The translations under genes were made by a program, and so were the position numbers. From Trichomonas vaginalis G3 (taxonomy: Eukaryota; Parabasalia; Trichomonadida; Trichomonadidae), in assembly GCF_026262505.1 (NCBI RefSeq), contig NC_067205.1, positions 7,068,001 to 7,132,000 on the forward strand: a stretch of 64,000 nucleotides of DNA, read 5' to 3'. Shown here piece by piece: positions 15,844-25,632 of this stretch (within the stretch, counting starts at the first letter, position 1; each line of letters begins with the position of its first letter). Under the pieces are notes generated by a model. It was given only the letters and a program-made list of their open reading frames with translations, was not told the DNA's origin and ran no database searches.

Positions 15844-16618
15844 ATATCATACCGAAATGCATCACTAGCAAAAGTGACATTTGGCGCCAATTTTAAATTA
15901 GTGGATTTTGTGTTTATTATTTAAAAAATATAATTGATAAAATATAATTAACATTAATAGAATAATATGGATAAGATTTGATAAAAAACAATCATAAATT
16001 TTTTTTGGGCGCCATATAGAGAACTATAGTCTGCGAGGTACTGATTCTATCCATGTACCTCGCAGACCATAGTTCTCAGCCAAAATGGCTGAAAATTGCT
16101 CACAATTGTTGAAATTGTGAGCAATTTTTAGCCGTTTTGGCTAAGAATTGGAGGGTGTGAGTACTATAGCATGTAATAGTATCTCATACCCTCCAATTCT
16201 TCCTATGGCGCCGAAAAATTTTTGGTGAAATGCGACGACATTTCACCAAAAATTTTCGGCGCCATATAGAGAACTATAGTCTGCGAGGTACTGATTCTAT
16301 CCATGTACCTCGCAGACCATAGTTCTCAGCCAAAATGCCTCTAAAATTTGTATACCTATAAACTCAAACTTCAATATATTCAATTTTATTTTTATAATTA
16401 ATTTAAATATATCCATATAATTCTAATGTTTTCTTTTAATTTAAAAAATAATAATAATAATTAAAAATAAAAATAAACTTTTCTATAATATTTATAAAGC
16501 TGATTTGATATATAACACATTTAGCTTAACAAAATAACTTAGAAAAATTGCCGCGCAAAATAAGAGTGAGTGTCACTTTTTGTCACTTTTTCTAGTGATG
16601 CATTTCGGTACGGAACAA
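15844..16618. mobile_element. Unclassified inverted-repeat element inserted in the MULE
   Basis: The insertion is flanked by a 15-base direct repeat TTCCGCAAAAAGCTT (15829-15843 and 16619-16633). MULE coding continues from one side to the other. Near its ends are 30-base inverted repeats that differ at one base: TACCGAAATGCATCACTAG then MAAAAGTGACA (15850-15879, and reversed at 16581-16610). It has no coding capacity; the inside is AT-rich apart from the hairpin array. A 15-base duplication is unusual for common DNA-transposon families, so the class is left open. Confidence 0.55.
16019..16327. repeat. Array of five long hairpins
   Basis: Five near-perfect inverted repeats follow each other: 16019-16077, 16079-16141, 16143-16201, 16207-16263 and 16269-16327. 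The first and last are copies of each other (stem GAGAACTATAGTCTGCGAGG...). Both are preceded by GGCGCCATATA, so the unit repeats with a period of 250. Stems are 20 bases or more, with loops of about 4 to 13 bases. Nothing here is coding. Possible meanings are nested foldback insertions or a source of hairpin RNA; the sequence cannot decide. Confidence 0.7.
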
Positions 16619-17435
16619 TTCCGCAAAAAGCTTGTGTTTGCATGTAAAAATGAGTTATTGGAGGAATTACAATAAATGAATAAATTTGAAAGTCTTTTGA
16701 ATTTTCAGGTAATTCATCACCTTTCTTAAATGTATGCAATTCAATTTCATTGTTAACTTCTTTAACTAAAATCATTTCGCAGAATCCTTGTTCGATTTTG
16801 TTTATGATTGAAAAAATTGTTGAGAAATAATTGTAAGATTGAATTCTATCCCCTTTGTGGTTCCTTTAAGTTTATTTACTATATTATGGAACATCGTATA
16901 AGTTGCATTGGGAATATTCAATTCTTTTGCAAAAATTTCTTTGCATTGAGGAACATTATCAGAATTTGCTAATTCATAGACTTTTTTTCCTGCTTGCAAC
17001 TTAAGAATTTTTGGTATATTGTTACTCGGCTTGCATTGCTTTGCTCTATGCTCGTGTTTAATTACTGGAATGAAGAAAAGTTGACCATTTTCATGAGTCT
17101 TTACAAGCTCCATGCAAAATTGGCAGTTAGGACAACGAAACTTTTTTCCTTGCTCAAAATTTAATGGATAAAAAGAATTATATGAATCTTTTGCAATAAA
17201 TATAGCAGCTTCTGTAGGATCTGTAAATTTTAATTTGCTATATCTTTCCTTGAGAATTGGAATTGGGGATTTTCAGGTATTTCCATTCTATATTTCAATT
17301 TTTTAGGGAATTCAATTCATTTTGAATTAAATCCAGCATATCAGCTCTATCTCCTTTTTCTTCATCAACAATAGCTTGGATGGATACTGATATAGTTTGA
17401 TTCTCTTCCACTATTGTCGGTTCGCTTTCCGACAT

Positions 17436-17659
17436 GAGATAAAATTGAAGGTTTAACGTACTTTTGATACTCTGAGTTAAAAAAAGATTTTCTTAACATA
17501 ATTTGATTTATTGGTCCTTAAAAAATTCTGATTCAAAATTGAATTGAATCGAACGAGTTTTCCTTTTGAGTCATTTCAAATATTCATGAGAAAGAAAAAA
17601 ATTCTAGCAATTTCAAATATTTTTGATTTGATTGAATTCAAAAGTGTCACAAATATTCA
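17436..17659. promoter_or_regulatory. Upstream region of the HP1-like gene with a duplicated leader
   Basis: The gap separates the MULE start and the HP1-like gene. TTTCAAATATTCATGAGAAA (about 17574) is echoed by CACAAATATTCAATGAGAAA (about 17648), so the start region appears duplicated. A TCACA string at 17646 fits the trichomonad initiator (TCA, pyrimidine, A/T) about 13 bases before the ATG. Confidence 0.45.
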
Positions 17660-18016
17660 ATGAGAAAGAGAAAAGAGATCGAATATGTTGTTTCTGAGCG
17701 AATAGTCAAGCAATATTTCGTTAAGTACAAAGATCAGCATCCGGAAAAAAATAAATGGGTATATCAAAATGAGATTCCGCAAGAAATATTTGAAAAATAT
17801 CTAGAAACGAAGAAAACAGAAAATATTGATGAAATGTTACGCTGTACTCGAATTGTTCATGTTGTTGATCAAGATAAAAAAGAATTTTATCTTGAATTTT
17901 CAAAAAAAAATCAAATTCATCACATATTAAACAAGAATCTAGATGAAGAACATCAAAAGGCTTATATAGATTATCTTGAAAGTTTACTCAAACTTGAAAT
18001 AAAAAATAAAAATTAA
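17660..18016 (+). CDS. HP1-like protein: chromodomain plus chromoshadow-like domain (118 aa)
   Basis: Residues about 7-50 read IEYVVSERIVKQYFVKYKDQ followed by NKWVYQNEI, a chromodomain. Y9, Y23 and W33 sit where the methyl-lysine aromatic cage is expected. Residues about 60-112 (RIVHVVDQDKKEFYLEF ... HQKAYIDYLESLLKLE) fit a chromoshadow domain, the dimerising half of HP1. HP1 binds methylated histone H3 and compacts chromatin. The protein is very short, with almost no hinge. An initiator-like TCACA lies just upstream. The 3' end overlaps the convergent gene by 33 bases. It could instead be a transposon-derived chromodomain, but no integrase is attached. Confidence 0.6.
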   Translation: MRKRKEIEYVVSERIVKQYFVKYKDQHPEKNKWVYQNEIPQEIFEKYLETKKTENIDEMLRCTRIVHVVDQDKKEFYLEFSKKNQIHHILNKNLDEEHQKAYIDYLESLLKLEIKNKN

Positions 18017-19168
18017 ATTAACCCTCGTTAGGATATCGTTGCAAATAAAGATCTGTTTCTCAGAAAGATCCTGATTTTCTGATAAATATTCTGTTGTAAC
18101 TTCTACAAGGTTTAAGATATGAAAAACATTTTTGAATATTTCATCGCTATCAAATCTGCGGAAACATCTGGAATATAATTTCAAATATTTGTGAAGATTT
18201 GAATTCTCAATTGCATAATTAATTAAAAATTCATGTGAATTTAAAAAATCGGTAGATGAAATTTGCATGGGTATAAGAGGAAGTACACAATAATACCCCT
18301 GAACTACATACTCTGTAAATGAATAGTGAGGAGAAAGACTTCGCAGAATTTCAAGTGTTTTTATGAATTCTAAAGCCATCTCAGATGTTATATCGACTGC
18401 TTTATAAAATAAAACTATAAATTTGAGAAGATAAACAAAATCTTCGTTATTTATAATTGAATTCACGTCATTAAAAAAGTTGAAATAATTTGATATTAGT
18501 ATATCCGAACATGGAAGAGCAGTTGCATATCCTGGGTAATATTTTAATAATTTTGTAAAGAAATTTGCAATTGCATAAGTTGAATATTGATTTTCGTACT
18601 CAATAATACTAGAAAAAATTTCTTTCTTGAGTAAAACTGCGTTTTGGAAGAATTCAACGTCAAGAATATTGTTTTTAATCAAAGCAATAAATGTATCGAT
18701 GATATAGAGAGAATTGTCACTGCTGCTTATGAAACGTAATATCTCATCATATTGATCGGAAAATGTTGATAAATAAAGGTATTGTATGTTATCTAAAGCT
18801 TTAAAATGAATTAATTTTAATGAAAAAATGAAAAAAATCTGGTTAATATAATGCGATAAATATTCGAATAAATTTTCCAGTAGTATCAAATCTATTTGAA
18901 AGATATTCGAAGAAGTGATATTTTGAATTGTGAATTTTAATATTGTTTCATTTTGTGTAGATTGCTCGATAATGAAATGTATCAAAAGATTCATTGAATA
19001 TGAGTCAATGGAAAAGCTTAAATCCTTAGGGATATCCAAAATAAATCTTAATAAAGAAGATTCGTCTTGAAAATTAGCTTCCGAAAGTTCTATTTCAGTC
19101 GGAGCTGGAAGATTCCGATCATTTATGAATCTCGAAACGACAGAAAATTTGTATTGTTTATATTTCAT
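17984..19168 (-). CDS. Helical host protein of unknown function (394 aa)
   Basis: I do not recognise a family. The sequence is rich in Ile, Leu, Phe, Ser and Asn, with repeated amphipathic helices of 15-20 residues (for example FEYLSHYINQIFFIFSLKLI and FKNVFHILNLVEVTTEYLS). This is the look of many trichomonad ARM/HEAT-like solenoid proteins. No signal peptide or clear membrane segment is seen. The ATG at 19168 is preceded 7 bases upstream by TCATTT, a good trichomonad initiator, which supports the start. It is convergent and overlapping with the HP1-like gene. Confidence 0.6.
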   Translation of the reverse strand: MKYKQYKFSVVSRFINDRNLPAPTEIELSEANFQDESSLLRFILDIPKDLSFSIDSYSMNLLIHFIIEQSTQNETILKFTIQNITSSNIFQIDLILLENLFEYLSHYINQIFFIFSLKLIHFKALDNIQYLYLSTFSDQYDEILRFISSSDNSLYIIDTFIALIKNNILDVEFFQNAVLLKKEIFSSIIEYENQYSTYAIANFFTKLLKYYPGYATALPCSDILISNYFNFFNDVNSIINNEDFVYLLKFIVLFYKAVDITSEMALEFIKTLEILRSLSPHYSFTEYVVQGYYCVLPLIPMQISSTDFLNSHEFLINYAIENSNLHKYLKLYSRCFRRFDSDEIFKNVFHILNLVEVTTEYLSENQDLSEKQIFICNDILTRVNLIFIFYFKFE

Positions 19169-19182
19169 TATTCGAAATGATA
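19169..19182 (-). promoter_or_regulatory. Initiator-type promoter element
   Basis: On the minus strand, TCATTTCGAATA directly precedes the ATG. TCA-pyrimidine-A/T close to the ATG is the known trichomonad initiator. Confidence 0.5.
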
Positions 19183-19316
19183 AACTTCAAAATCTAAAAT
19201 TTATTTTTTTACAATATATTTCATCCTATTGTCAAGGCTAAATTTTTCACCGGAAGTGTATCAAAAATTGATAAGATTTACGGTGATCTAATTATGACAA
19301 TTCAATGCATCTCGTG

Positions 19317-20814
19317 ATATAACGCAGATATAAACACAACTGATATTGCATAACTAATAATTGAGTCAAATAACTAAATTATGTGTTATATTTTACACAT
19401 ATTTCTTCAATTTTGTAATAAATGGATGTTTAACACTAATTTTTTAAGGACTTCGACTTTAGCATCACATAAATATGTTATTTTCTATATTAAAACGTAA
19501 TTTTGGTGGTCTTAGAATAGAAAAATATGCAATATTCGTGGAGATAATGAGGGTTCTTAAACATGTTCTTAAAAATAAATAAAATAATACAAATCTTTAT
19601 TCAATCTTTTGATATTGTTGGTCCTCTCTTTGTGAAAATACTTAACTTCAAAGAGTATTATGTTTTACCTAGTGAGGACCTTAAGTTTGCAAAAACATAA
19701 TAAAAGTAAAATAAAAAAGATCGGATTTATCACAAAACTTTGAGTATTATAGGATTTAATATATTTTCTTAGTAGATTATATGATTTAGTTTCTTAAAAT
19801 CTAAAGTATTTCTTGAGGAAAATATAAATTGAAATTCAAAAAGTAAAAAAAATGTAAACAAATCAAATTTTAAATGGACCAAATGTTGATTTTTCATTCG
19901 TTTTCTCATTATCGAAAAAAATTTGGAAAGCTAAGAAGTCAATAACAAGTTATATAATACAACAAAACCACATCGGATATGTTTTCATCAAATAGTCTCC
20001 TAGATTTGTTATGAAATTAAAATATCATGATATTTTAAGGGCTTTTGATTTCAATATTAGAATTATTCAGTTATGTCGTGCTAATATCAATTGCTTTATA
20101 CAATTAATCGTTTACAAGCTGCAAAAATCGAACAATAATTTGACTTTGTAAAAAAAGTGCGTCATTTTTATTCGTTATACTTACAAAATGTAAACATTAC
20201 GAGAAACATTTACATTTGTAAATGTAACAAGTAAAGTTGTATCGCATAATTTGACTTTGTAAAAAAAGTGCGTCATTTTTATTCGTTATACTTACAAAAT
20301 GTAAACATTACGAGAAACATTTACATTTGTAAATGTAACAAGTAAATACATCAGATTTAAATTGTAAATGTAGTTTATCTCTCTCATCTCCTTTTTAAAA
20401 GGTATTACATACATACGAACGCATGGGTCACTCAATAATTAGCGTGATAATAATTGAGGATAGACTGTAATCGTAATTTTATTTTTGGACTTATATTTCG
20501 ACATTTTGAAGTCGCTTGAAAGTCTTGCAAATGATTAAATTTGGAAAATTTGACCTAAGTCTGCATTATTTTGATGACTTAAACAATTCTATAAATCTGT
20601 TTTCCTAAAAATTTAAAAAGATATAATTTCAATTTCCCTAAATTTATGTAATTCATATATCACCAAAATATTTGGACTGCATTTCGTTTGTCTGCACCTA
20701 ATTAAAGTCTAAATACCAATTAATTTTGGAGTTGCATTGCTTTTAATGTAAAAATGCACGTTTAGAAAAAGACGATAACAATTAAATTACAAAATCGATA
20801 ACCTCTCAACATTT
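19317..20814. repeat. 1.5-kb dispersed repeat, left copy (inverted relative to 28307-29832)
   Basis: The whole stretch occurs in opposite orientation at 28307-29832 with only scattered differences. The right copy is 28 bases longer because of one small duplication. It has no supported gene. Inside is a direct duplication with a 111-base period (from about 20137 and 20248; AATTTGACTTTGTAAAAAAA...), itself present in both copies. It has sharp ends (ATATAACGCAGA and ACCTCTCAACATTTT). This is probably a mobile or segmental repeat; the class is unknown. Confidence 0.75.
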
Positions 20815-21075
20815 TTTTTGTATTTTCCTTCAAAATGCGATTCATATAAGAATTTGCTAAATTCATTTCACTCCTTACTTTAAACGCATCATTTTAAAAT
20901 AATTTAATATGGAATGTTGTAAACAGAAATTCATCAAAAGTGACACCTCAGAAAAGCTACAATATTGAATTTTTGGAACTTTTGATAGAGCACGTTTTTA
21001 AATATTAATTAAAGTAAATGTATATTTTGTAAAGATTCTTTTTAATAAAAAAATAAAATTTTGAAGAAGAACACA
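20815..21075. other. AT-rich spacer
   Basis: No gene is supported. AAACAGAAATTCATCAAAAG then TGACA (20921-20945) recurs inverted at 22139-22163, bracketing the palindrome below. Confidence 0.4.
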
Positions 21076-21997
21076 AAATCTTCTGAAAAATAATATCACA
21101 TAAACTCATATTATTTTCTAATATATAACTATTTTATATAAAAATCAAATTCAATGATCTTAAAAGCGAAGGATAAACCTCAAAATTTACGAATATAATG
21201 AGTGGGAATATAATGCTTATCTATCATAAAACCATATGAAATATCAATTTTTGCTTTACGCCTAATTTTTGACGACAATTAGCAAAAAATGTTAAATGTT
21301 AACACTCAGTCCATTTGAATATGAAAAATAAAATTGACTTTGATTAAATGTTTTTATTTATCATGCAATTCTTCTTGCGACCAAAGATTTGAATAAAAGT
21401 TCAAAAAATAAGATAGCTTAAAAAATAATATACGGTAGTGTTTACTAATAGATGAATAGTATATAAATTCTATTAAAATGGATTTGATCCAAAAAAATAT
21501 ATAAAATTTGATCATAAATAAAATCGTTTTAAATTACTTATTCATTTAAATTATAACAATTATTTTTGGTTTTATATTTTTTTGGATCAAATCCATTTTA
21601 ATAGAATTTATATACTATTCATCTATTAGTAAACACTACCGTATATTATTTTTTAAGCTATCTTATTTTTTGAACTTTTATTCAAATCTTTGGTCGCAAG
21701 AAGAATTGCATGATAAATAAAAACATTTAATCAAAGTCAATTTTATTTTTCATATTCAAATGGACTGAGTGTTAACATTTAACATTTTTTGCTAATTGTC
21801 GTCAAAAATTAGGCGTAAAGCAAAAATTGATATTTCATATGGTTTTATGATAGATAAGCATTATATTCCCACTCATTATATTCGTAAATTTTGAGGTTTA
21901 TCCTTCGCTTTTAAGATCATTGAATTTGATTTTTATATAAAATAGTTATATATTAGAAAATAATATGAGTTTATGTGATATTATTTTTCAGAAGATT
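21076..21997. repeat. 922-bp palindrome with a MITE at its centre
   Basis: The arms 21076-21536 and 21537-21997 are reverse complements of each other along their whole length, apart from small differences near the middle. One arm plus the centre, and sequence beyond to 22166, recurs at 29833-30566. The centre is the small inverted-repeat element 21433-21641. Confidence 0.8.
21433..21641. mobile_element. Palindromic MITE, possibly Tc1/mariner type (left copy)
   Basis: Ends CGGTAGTGTTTACTAATAGA and its reverse complement, flanked by TA on each side. About 80 bases of each end pair. It is noncoding, 209 bp. TA flanks suggest a Tc1/mariner-type MITE, but the surrounding palindrome makes the flanks symmetric anyway. 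A second copy is at 30362-30566. Confidence 0.55.
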
Positions 21998-22112
21998 TCA
22001 TTCTATATGCCTATGAAAAGTACTCTCAAAACTAACTTTTTCCTAATTATAATTAAATCTAGAATATTGTATTATGCTTAGTATTATTTCATTTTTCTCA
22101 TTCAATTTAGAA

Positions 22113-22617
22113 TTTACAAATGTCAAAAAATTGAGAGCTGTCACTTTTGATGAATTTCTGTTTATTACAGGAAATAAAACTCAACTGAATGAAAACCACA
22201 ATTATAAAATCGATAATGGAATAAAATACACAATAAGCCATAAAATGTTTATGAACCGCTTATATTGTATAAATTATGATTCAGCTTTTGAGAAAAATTG
22301 GAGCGTATGAAAAGATGTAATATGGAAATCTGGCATTGTAAAAAATGAATATAAAAATCATGCATTATATTTCTATTCACTTTACAGCAAACTTATAGTT
22401 GCCTCAAACATGTCCAATTTTAGATATATCAATGTGAAACGAGATATGGATAAATTTTTGTCAACTCATTGAGAAATTTTGAAGTATCTGAATTGTCCTA
22501 TTACAAAATTGAAAAGTACTAAAATCGGGTTATTGATTTTGAAGATCTTTTCGGAAGATTCAAAATTGAAAATTTCAATTGCTTATTTTTGGGAAAATGA
22601 TTGATAAATATGAAGAA
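22113..22617 (+). pseudogene. Unrecognised host or transposon gene remnant
   Basis: One frame reads AVTFDEFLFITGNKTQLNEN, GIKYTISHKMFMNRLYCINY, then on through about 170 codons with two in-frame TGA stops (near 22308 and 22470). It ends FWEND and a stop at about 22617. The continuity of coding-like sequence in one frame suggests a gene that has decayed. The first 50 or so bases also belong to the inverted repeat that recurs at 29833, so its start has been rearranged. Family not recognised; it may be a transposase piece. Confidence 0.35.
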
Positions 22618-22978
22618 TATGCTATATTGATTTCAAAAATATCTACCAAATAAATTTTATAGACTATCAGTCATCATAGTGATCTGATAGTTTTTAAAAG
22701 TGACGCTTACTGTGAAATTTAACCACTTAATTGAGATTTTGCATAGTTTGATTAATTACAGTATTCTAATCAATATTGAAACTATATCTTAAAAATCAAA
22801 AATCTTCCTTTTGGTTTTACATGTATGTCAGATGGCGATTTTTTAGCTACCGGGCAAAAAGCTAAGGTCTCTTAATTATTTAAAACCGCAGAATATTGTA
22901 TTTGATATTCAATTTTTTTTTCACACACAATATTGAGAAAAAAATACGGTTTTATTTGATATAGATATTTCGAAGTTA
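22618..22978. other. Intergenic region upstream of the Ras-type gene
   Basis: About 360 bases, AT-rich, with no gene I can support. I see no good initiator just before the ATG at 22979. Confidence 0.3.
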
Positions 22979-23557
22979 ATGTACGCATCATCAAAACAAG
23001 AATACAAAATAGTAGTTTTCGGAGCAGGTGGTGTTGGTAAATCTGCTCTAACTATTCAGTTTGTCCAAGGTCAATTTGTTAAAGACTACAACCCAACGAT
23101 TGAAGATGCCTATAATAAACGTTTCAGCGTAGATGGAAGAATACTACAATTGAATGTTACAGATACTGCTGGTCAAGATGACTTTGCTGCTATGAGAACT
23201 GCTTACATGAGAACAGGAGAAGGCTTTATATTGGTTTATTCTATTATTGACAGGTTTTCATTTGAAGATGTTGAGAAATTTTACAAGGAACTTATAAGAA
23301 GCAAAGGAACAGAAAAATTTACTTGTGTTTTGTGCGGAAACAAATCTGACTTAGAAGGATCTAGAAAAGTTTCAAAAGCTGAAGGCCAAGAGCTTGCCAA
23401 CAAACTCAACTGTCAATTTTTCGAAACATCAGCAAAAAACAATCACAATATTGTTGAAACATTTGAATATTTATCCAGGGAATACTTTAAGATTCATGAC
23501 ATCTCCTCAGGTAAATCAGGTAAAAAAGAACCCTCTTGTGAATGTCTACTTTTGTGA
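22979..23557 (+). CDS. Ras/Rap-type small GTPase (192 aa)
   Basis: A complete small GTPase switch that cycles between GTP and GDP on membranes. P-loop GAGGVGKS at 15-22; switch I YNPTIED with T40; G3 DTAGQ at 62-66 with the catalytic Gln; G4 NKSD at 121-124; G5 SAK at 151-153. The C-terminus CLLL is a CAAX box, and a final Leu predicts geranylgeranylation; another Cys lies two residues before it. The YNPTIED effector loop places it in the Ras/Rap group rather than Rab or Rho. All key residues are present, so it looks functional. The length is normal. Neighbours are unrelated host genes. Confidence 0.93.
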   Translation: MYASSKQEYKIVVFGAGGVGKSALTIQFVQGQFVKDYNPTIEDAYNKRFSVDGRILQLNVTDTAGQDDFAAMRTAYMRTGEGFILVYSIIDRFSFEDVEKFYKELIRSKGTEKFTCVLCGNKSDLEGSRKVSKAEGQELANKLNCQFFETSAKNNHNIVETFEYLSREYFKIHDISSGKSGKKEPSCECLLL

Positions 23558-24094
23558 AATTGATCAGATTTCATAGTTATCAATGAAATTGCTAGCGCTG
23601 TTAAGAAGGACCTCCACCATTCCTATTCAACCCGATAAAGGATCGAAATCCATATAGTTTTGTTATTTTATCAATTATATTGGAACAAAATTTTGTCTAA
23701 TTGCACAACGAAGCCAACATACCCCCAAATAATAATTAATGCCATCATTCCTATGAATCATTTGTGAGATTTCCTTTATAATCAGAAATTATTCTTATTT
23801 CTCTTTGGAAAATTAGGAATACTGATGGTTTGTATCATGTTCTTTGTGTTTAGTGATGATTTTGGAGTTAACTCTTGTGCAAAATCAAATTTTTAAATTT
23901 TGTTTCAAATCCATATATATCAGATTGTAATTTTGCTTATTTTAATGTATATTGTATGAGATCTCTTTATAAATCCTTAAAATTATTTTTTTATTTTCCG
24001 TTGTTTGACTTCATATAAGCGTTTTCCTGTTCCCAATGGCTTTGTTTCTTCGAGAATTCTCTTCCGAAAGTTCATTTTTTATTTCTTATCTCAA
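23558..24094. other. Intergenic region
   Basis: AT-rich, with no gene I can support. The frame of the downstream gene is open back to 24005, but the first in-frame ATG is at 24095. Confidence 0.3.
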
Positions 24095-25423
24095 ATGAAT
24101 TCGACAATAGTTTCACTTTCAATTTCCAGCATTTCGCAATCACCATTAATATTTCATGGAATTGGTTCCTTAAAGCGATGCGATAAGTTCTCTTCAATAA
24201 AAGCAACAAAATTCGCAAATTCGTTTTTTAGATCTAGCAACACCAATGCAGAATTCATTAATTCAGCTTTTACAAAGTTTCTAAATACACCTGTTAAAAT
24301 CTCTACTCTGAAATACTCAAGCGAATTCTTCCATACAACAGAAAAAATTAAAGACGAAACTACAGCAATATTCAGAAACTGCATTTTCAGAAAATGCTCC
24401 AAGAAGAAAGGCCTTGGTGGTGGAATTAGCTACCAAAACGATGATGGCCAAATTTTGATTTCGGATTGTTGCTTTTTCAAATGCTCTTCTGGAAGTTGTG
24501 GAGCATTTTTCATTAGGTCTAAGATTCATGATATTAAATCTACATGCATTAAGAAATGCCATGCTTTATTATCTGATATTATGTTCAGAATTACAGGACC
24601 AAAATATCCGAGCATTAATGATATTGTCATAGAGCCATCAAAGATTGAACAAATATCTTGTTCACTAAATGGCCCCTTAAATATATCAGATGTTACCGGA
24701 TTAATGTTGTTTTATCATATAATAGTTGATATCTCAAATTCAAACGTTTCCAAATCATACCCTGTTAAAGAACGTGGTGCAATTGAATCTCAATACGCAG
24801 AATTTTTCAGGTTTTCTTTCATTCATTTTGAAAATAACCAAGGACCAGGTCTTATCTTCCTTGACAGCAATAAAGGAGACTCAGAAATTGCTTACTGCAA
24901 CTTCATTGAAAATAATCCAGGAACTTCCTTGAAATTATTTGAAATTCACACCAAAAAGACACATATTTCAAATTGTGTGATACAGAACATCGTAAATATT
25001 AATGAATTAGTTGAGATGATAACTCCGAAAGCCGCAGTTTTCGTAAGTTGCGTTTTCGATTTATCTGAAAGTAAAATCGGTTCTTTAAACCTTACAAATG
25101 CCTTTAAGAACTGCATATACAAAGAGAAATCACCAGCATTGAACAAAATCATCTCTTTGAACGAAAAATTCTGTTTTAGAACTCAATTTTCTGAAACATT
25201 TTCTCCTACTGTTCAATACACGGCAAATTCGGATGAAAATTTTGTGGCTGGACAACAAGAACTTTCATCTGAAACAGCCACAAAAGCGCTTTATCCGAAA
25301 ACTTTAAGAATTAGACAGTATTCACTATTTATAGCATGTGCAATTGGTATCCCTCTATTCTATTTGATGAAGACATTAAGACAAAACCAACTATCTCGCT
25401 CAAATTTGAGGAGAAAGAATTAA
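24095..25423 (+). CDS. Single-pass surface protein with beta-helix-like repeats (442 aa)
   Basis: I start at the first in-frame ATG (MNSTIVSLSISSISQSPLIF). The body contains repeated short strands with Asn, Cys and Gly at turns, e.g. FRNCIFRKCSKKKGLGGGIS, ILISDCCFFKCSSGSCGAFF, AYCNFIENNPG, HISNCVIQNI. This is the pattern of right-handed beta-helix, Pmp-like proteins that trichomonads hold in families. Near the C-terminus, YSLFIACAIGIPLFYLMKTL is a membrane span, followed by a short basic tail. That gives a type I arrangement with the helix outside the cell. No clear signal peptide is seen after the chosen start, so targeting is uncertain. Confidence 0.6.
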   Translation: MNSTIVSLSISSISQSPLIFHGIGSLKRCDKFSSIKATKFANSFFRSSNTNAEFINSAFTKFLNTPVKISTLKYSSEFFHTTEKIKDETTAIFRNCIFRKCSKKKGLGGGISYQNDDGQILISDCCFFKCSSGSCGAFFIRSKIHDIKSTCIKKCHALLSDIMFRITGPKYPSINDIVIEPSKIEQISCSLNGPLNISDVTGLMLFYHIIVDISNSNVSKSYPVKERGAIESQYAEFFRFSFIHFENNQGPGLIFLDSNKGDSEIAYCNFIENNPGTSLKLFEIHTKKTHISNCVIQNIVNINELVEMITPKAAVFVSCVFDLSESKIGSLNLTNAFKNCIYKEKSPALNKIISLNEKFCFRTQFSETFSPTVQYTANSDENFVAGQQELSSETATKALYPKTLRIRQYSLFIACAIGIPLFYLMKTLRQNQLSRSNLRRKN

Positions 25424-25618
25424 TTTTATATTATTGTCTTTGTTTGTTAGTATAAACATAATACATAGATTGTTTGTTCGCATTCAAACATATTTTTATC
25501 GGTATAAATTAGTTTATTCAAAATTGATTCAAATTATATTCTTAATATCTCATTAAATTTCACACATTTGTTAAGACTCTTTTACAACATCAAGAGAAAT
25601 TTAGTTCTTGCTGATCAA

Positions 25619-25632
25619 TTGTTCATTTTTAA
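25619..25632 (+). promoter_or_regulatory. Initiator-type promoter element
   Basis: TTCATTTTTAA immediately before the ATG at 25633 fits the trichomonad TCA-pyrimidine-A/T initiator. Confidence 0.5.

Larger units (their letters stand above)
15046..17435 (-). mobile_element. Decayed MULE (Mutator-like) DNA transposon
   Basis: Minus-strand transposase pieces in order: N-terminus MSESEPTIVEENQTISVSIQ at 17435; a zinc-type RCPNCQFC with HEHR near 17130-17040; IDGTFLF (first catalytic Asp region) near 15810; SDQGPAIIAAVRESGF and HKFCLRHF near 15630-15560; LIESLNAEIKDKW; and the start of a SWIM finger, YSCTCKHIELY, near 15050. The order matches MULE transposases known from T. vaginalis. At least three frame shifts or stops interrupt it, a 775-bp insertion splits it at 15844-16618, and the 3' end is lost at the ankyrin junction. 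I could not find its terminal inverted repeats. Confidence 0.75.

Noticed and set aside
15844-16618. tRNA or structured ncRNA gene in the hairpin array
   Set aside because: The hairpins are simple long stems with no cloverleaf, and no conserved tRNA boxes were seen.
22074-22310. A 78-aa gene
   Set aside because: The same frame continues as coding-like sequence past a TGA for about 100 more codons, so it is better read as part of a decayed gene.
24005-24094. A longer N-terminus for the beta-helix-like protein
   Set aside because: The frame begins with a TTG codon; the first ATG is at 24095, so the extra 30 codons are not supported.
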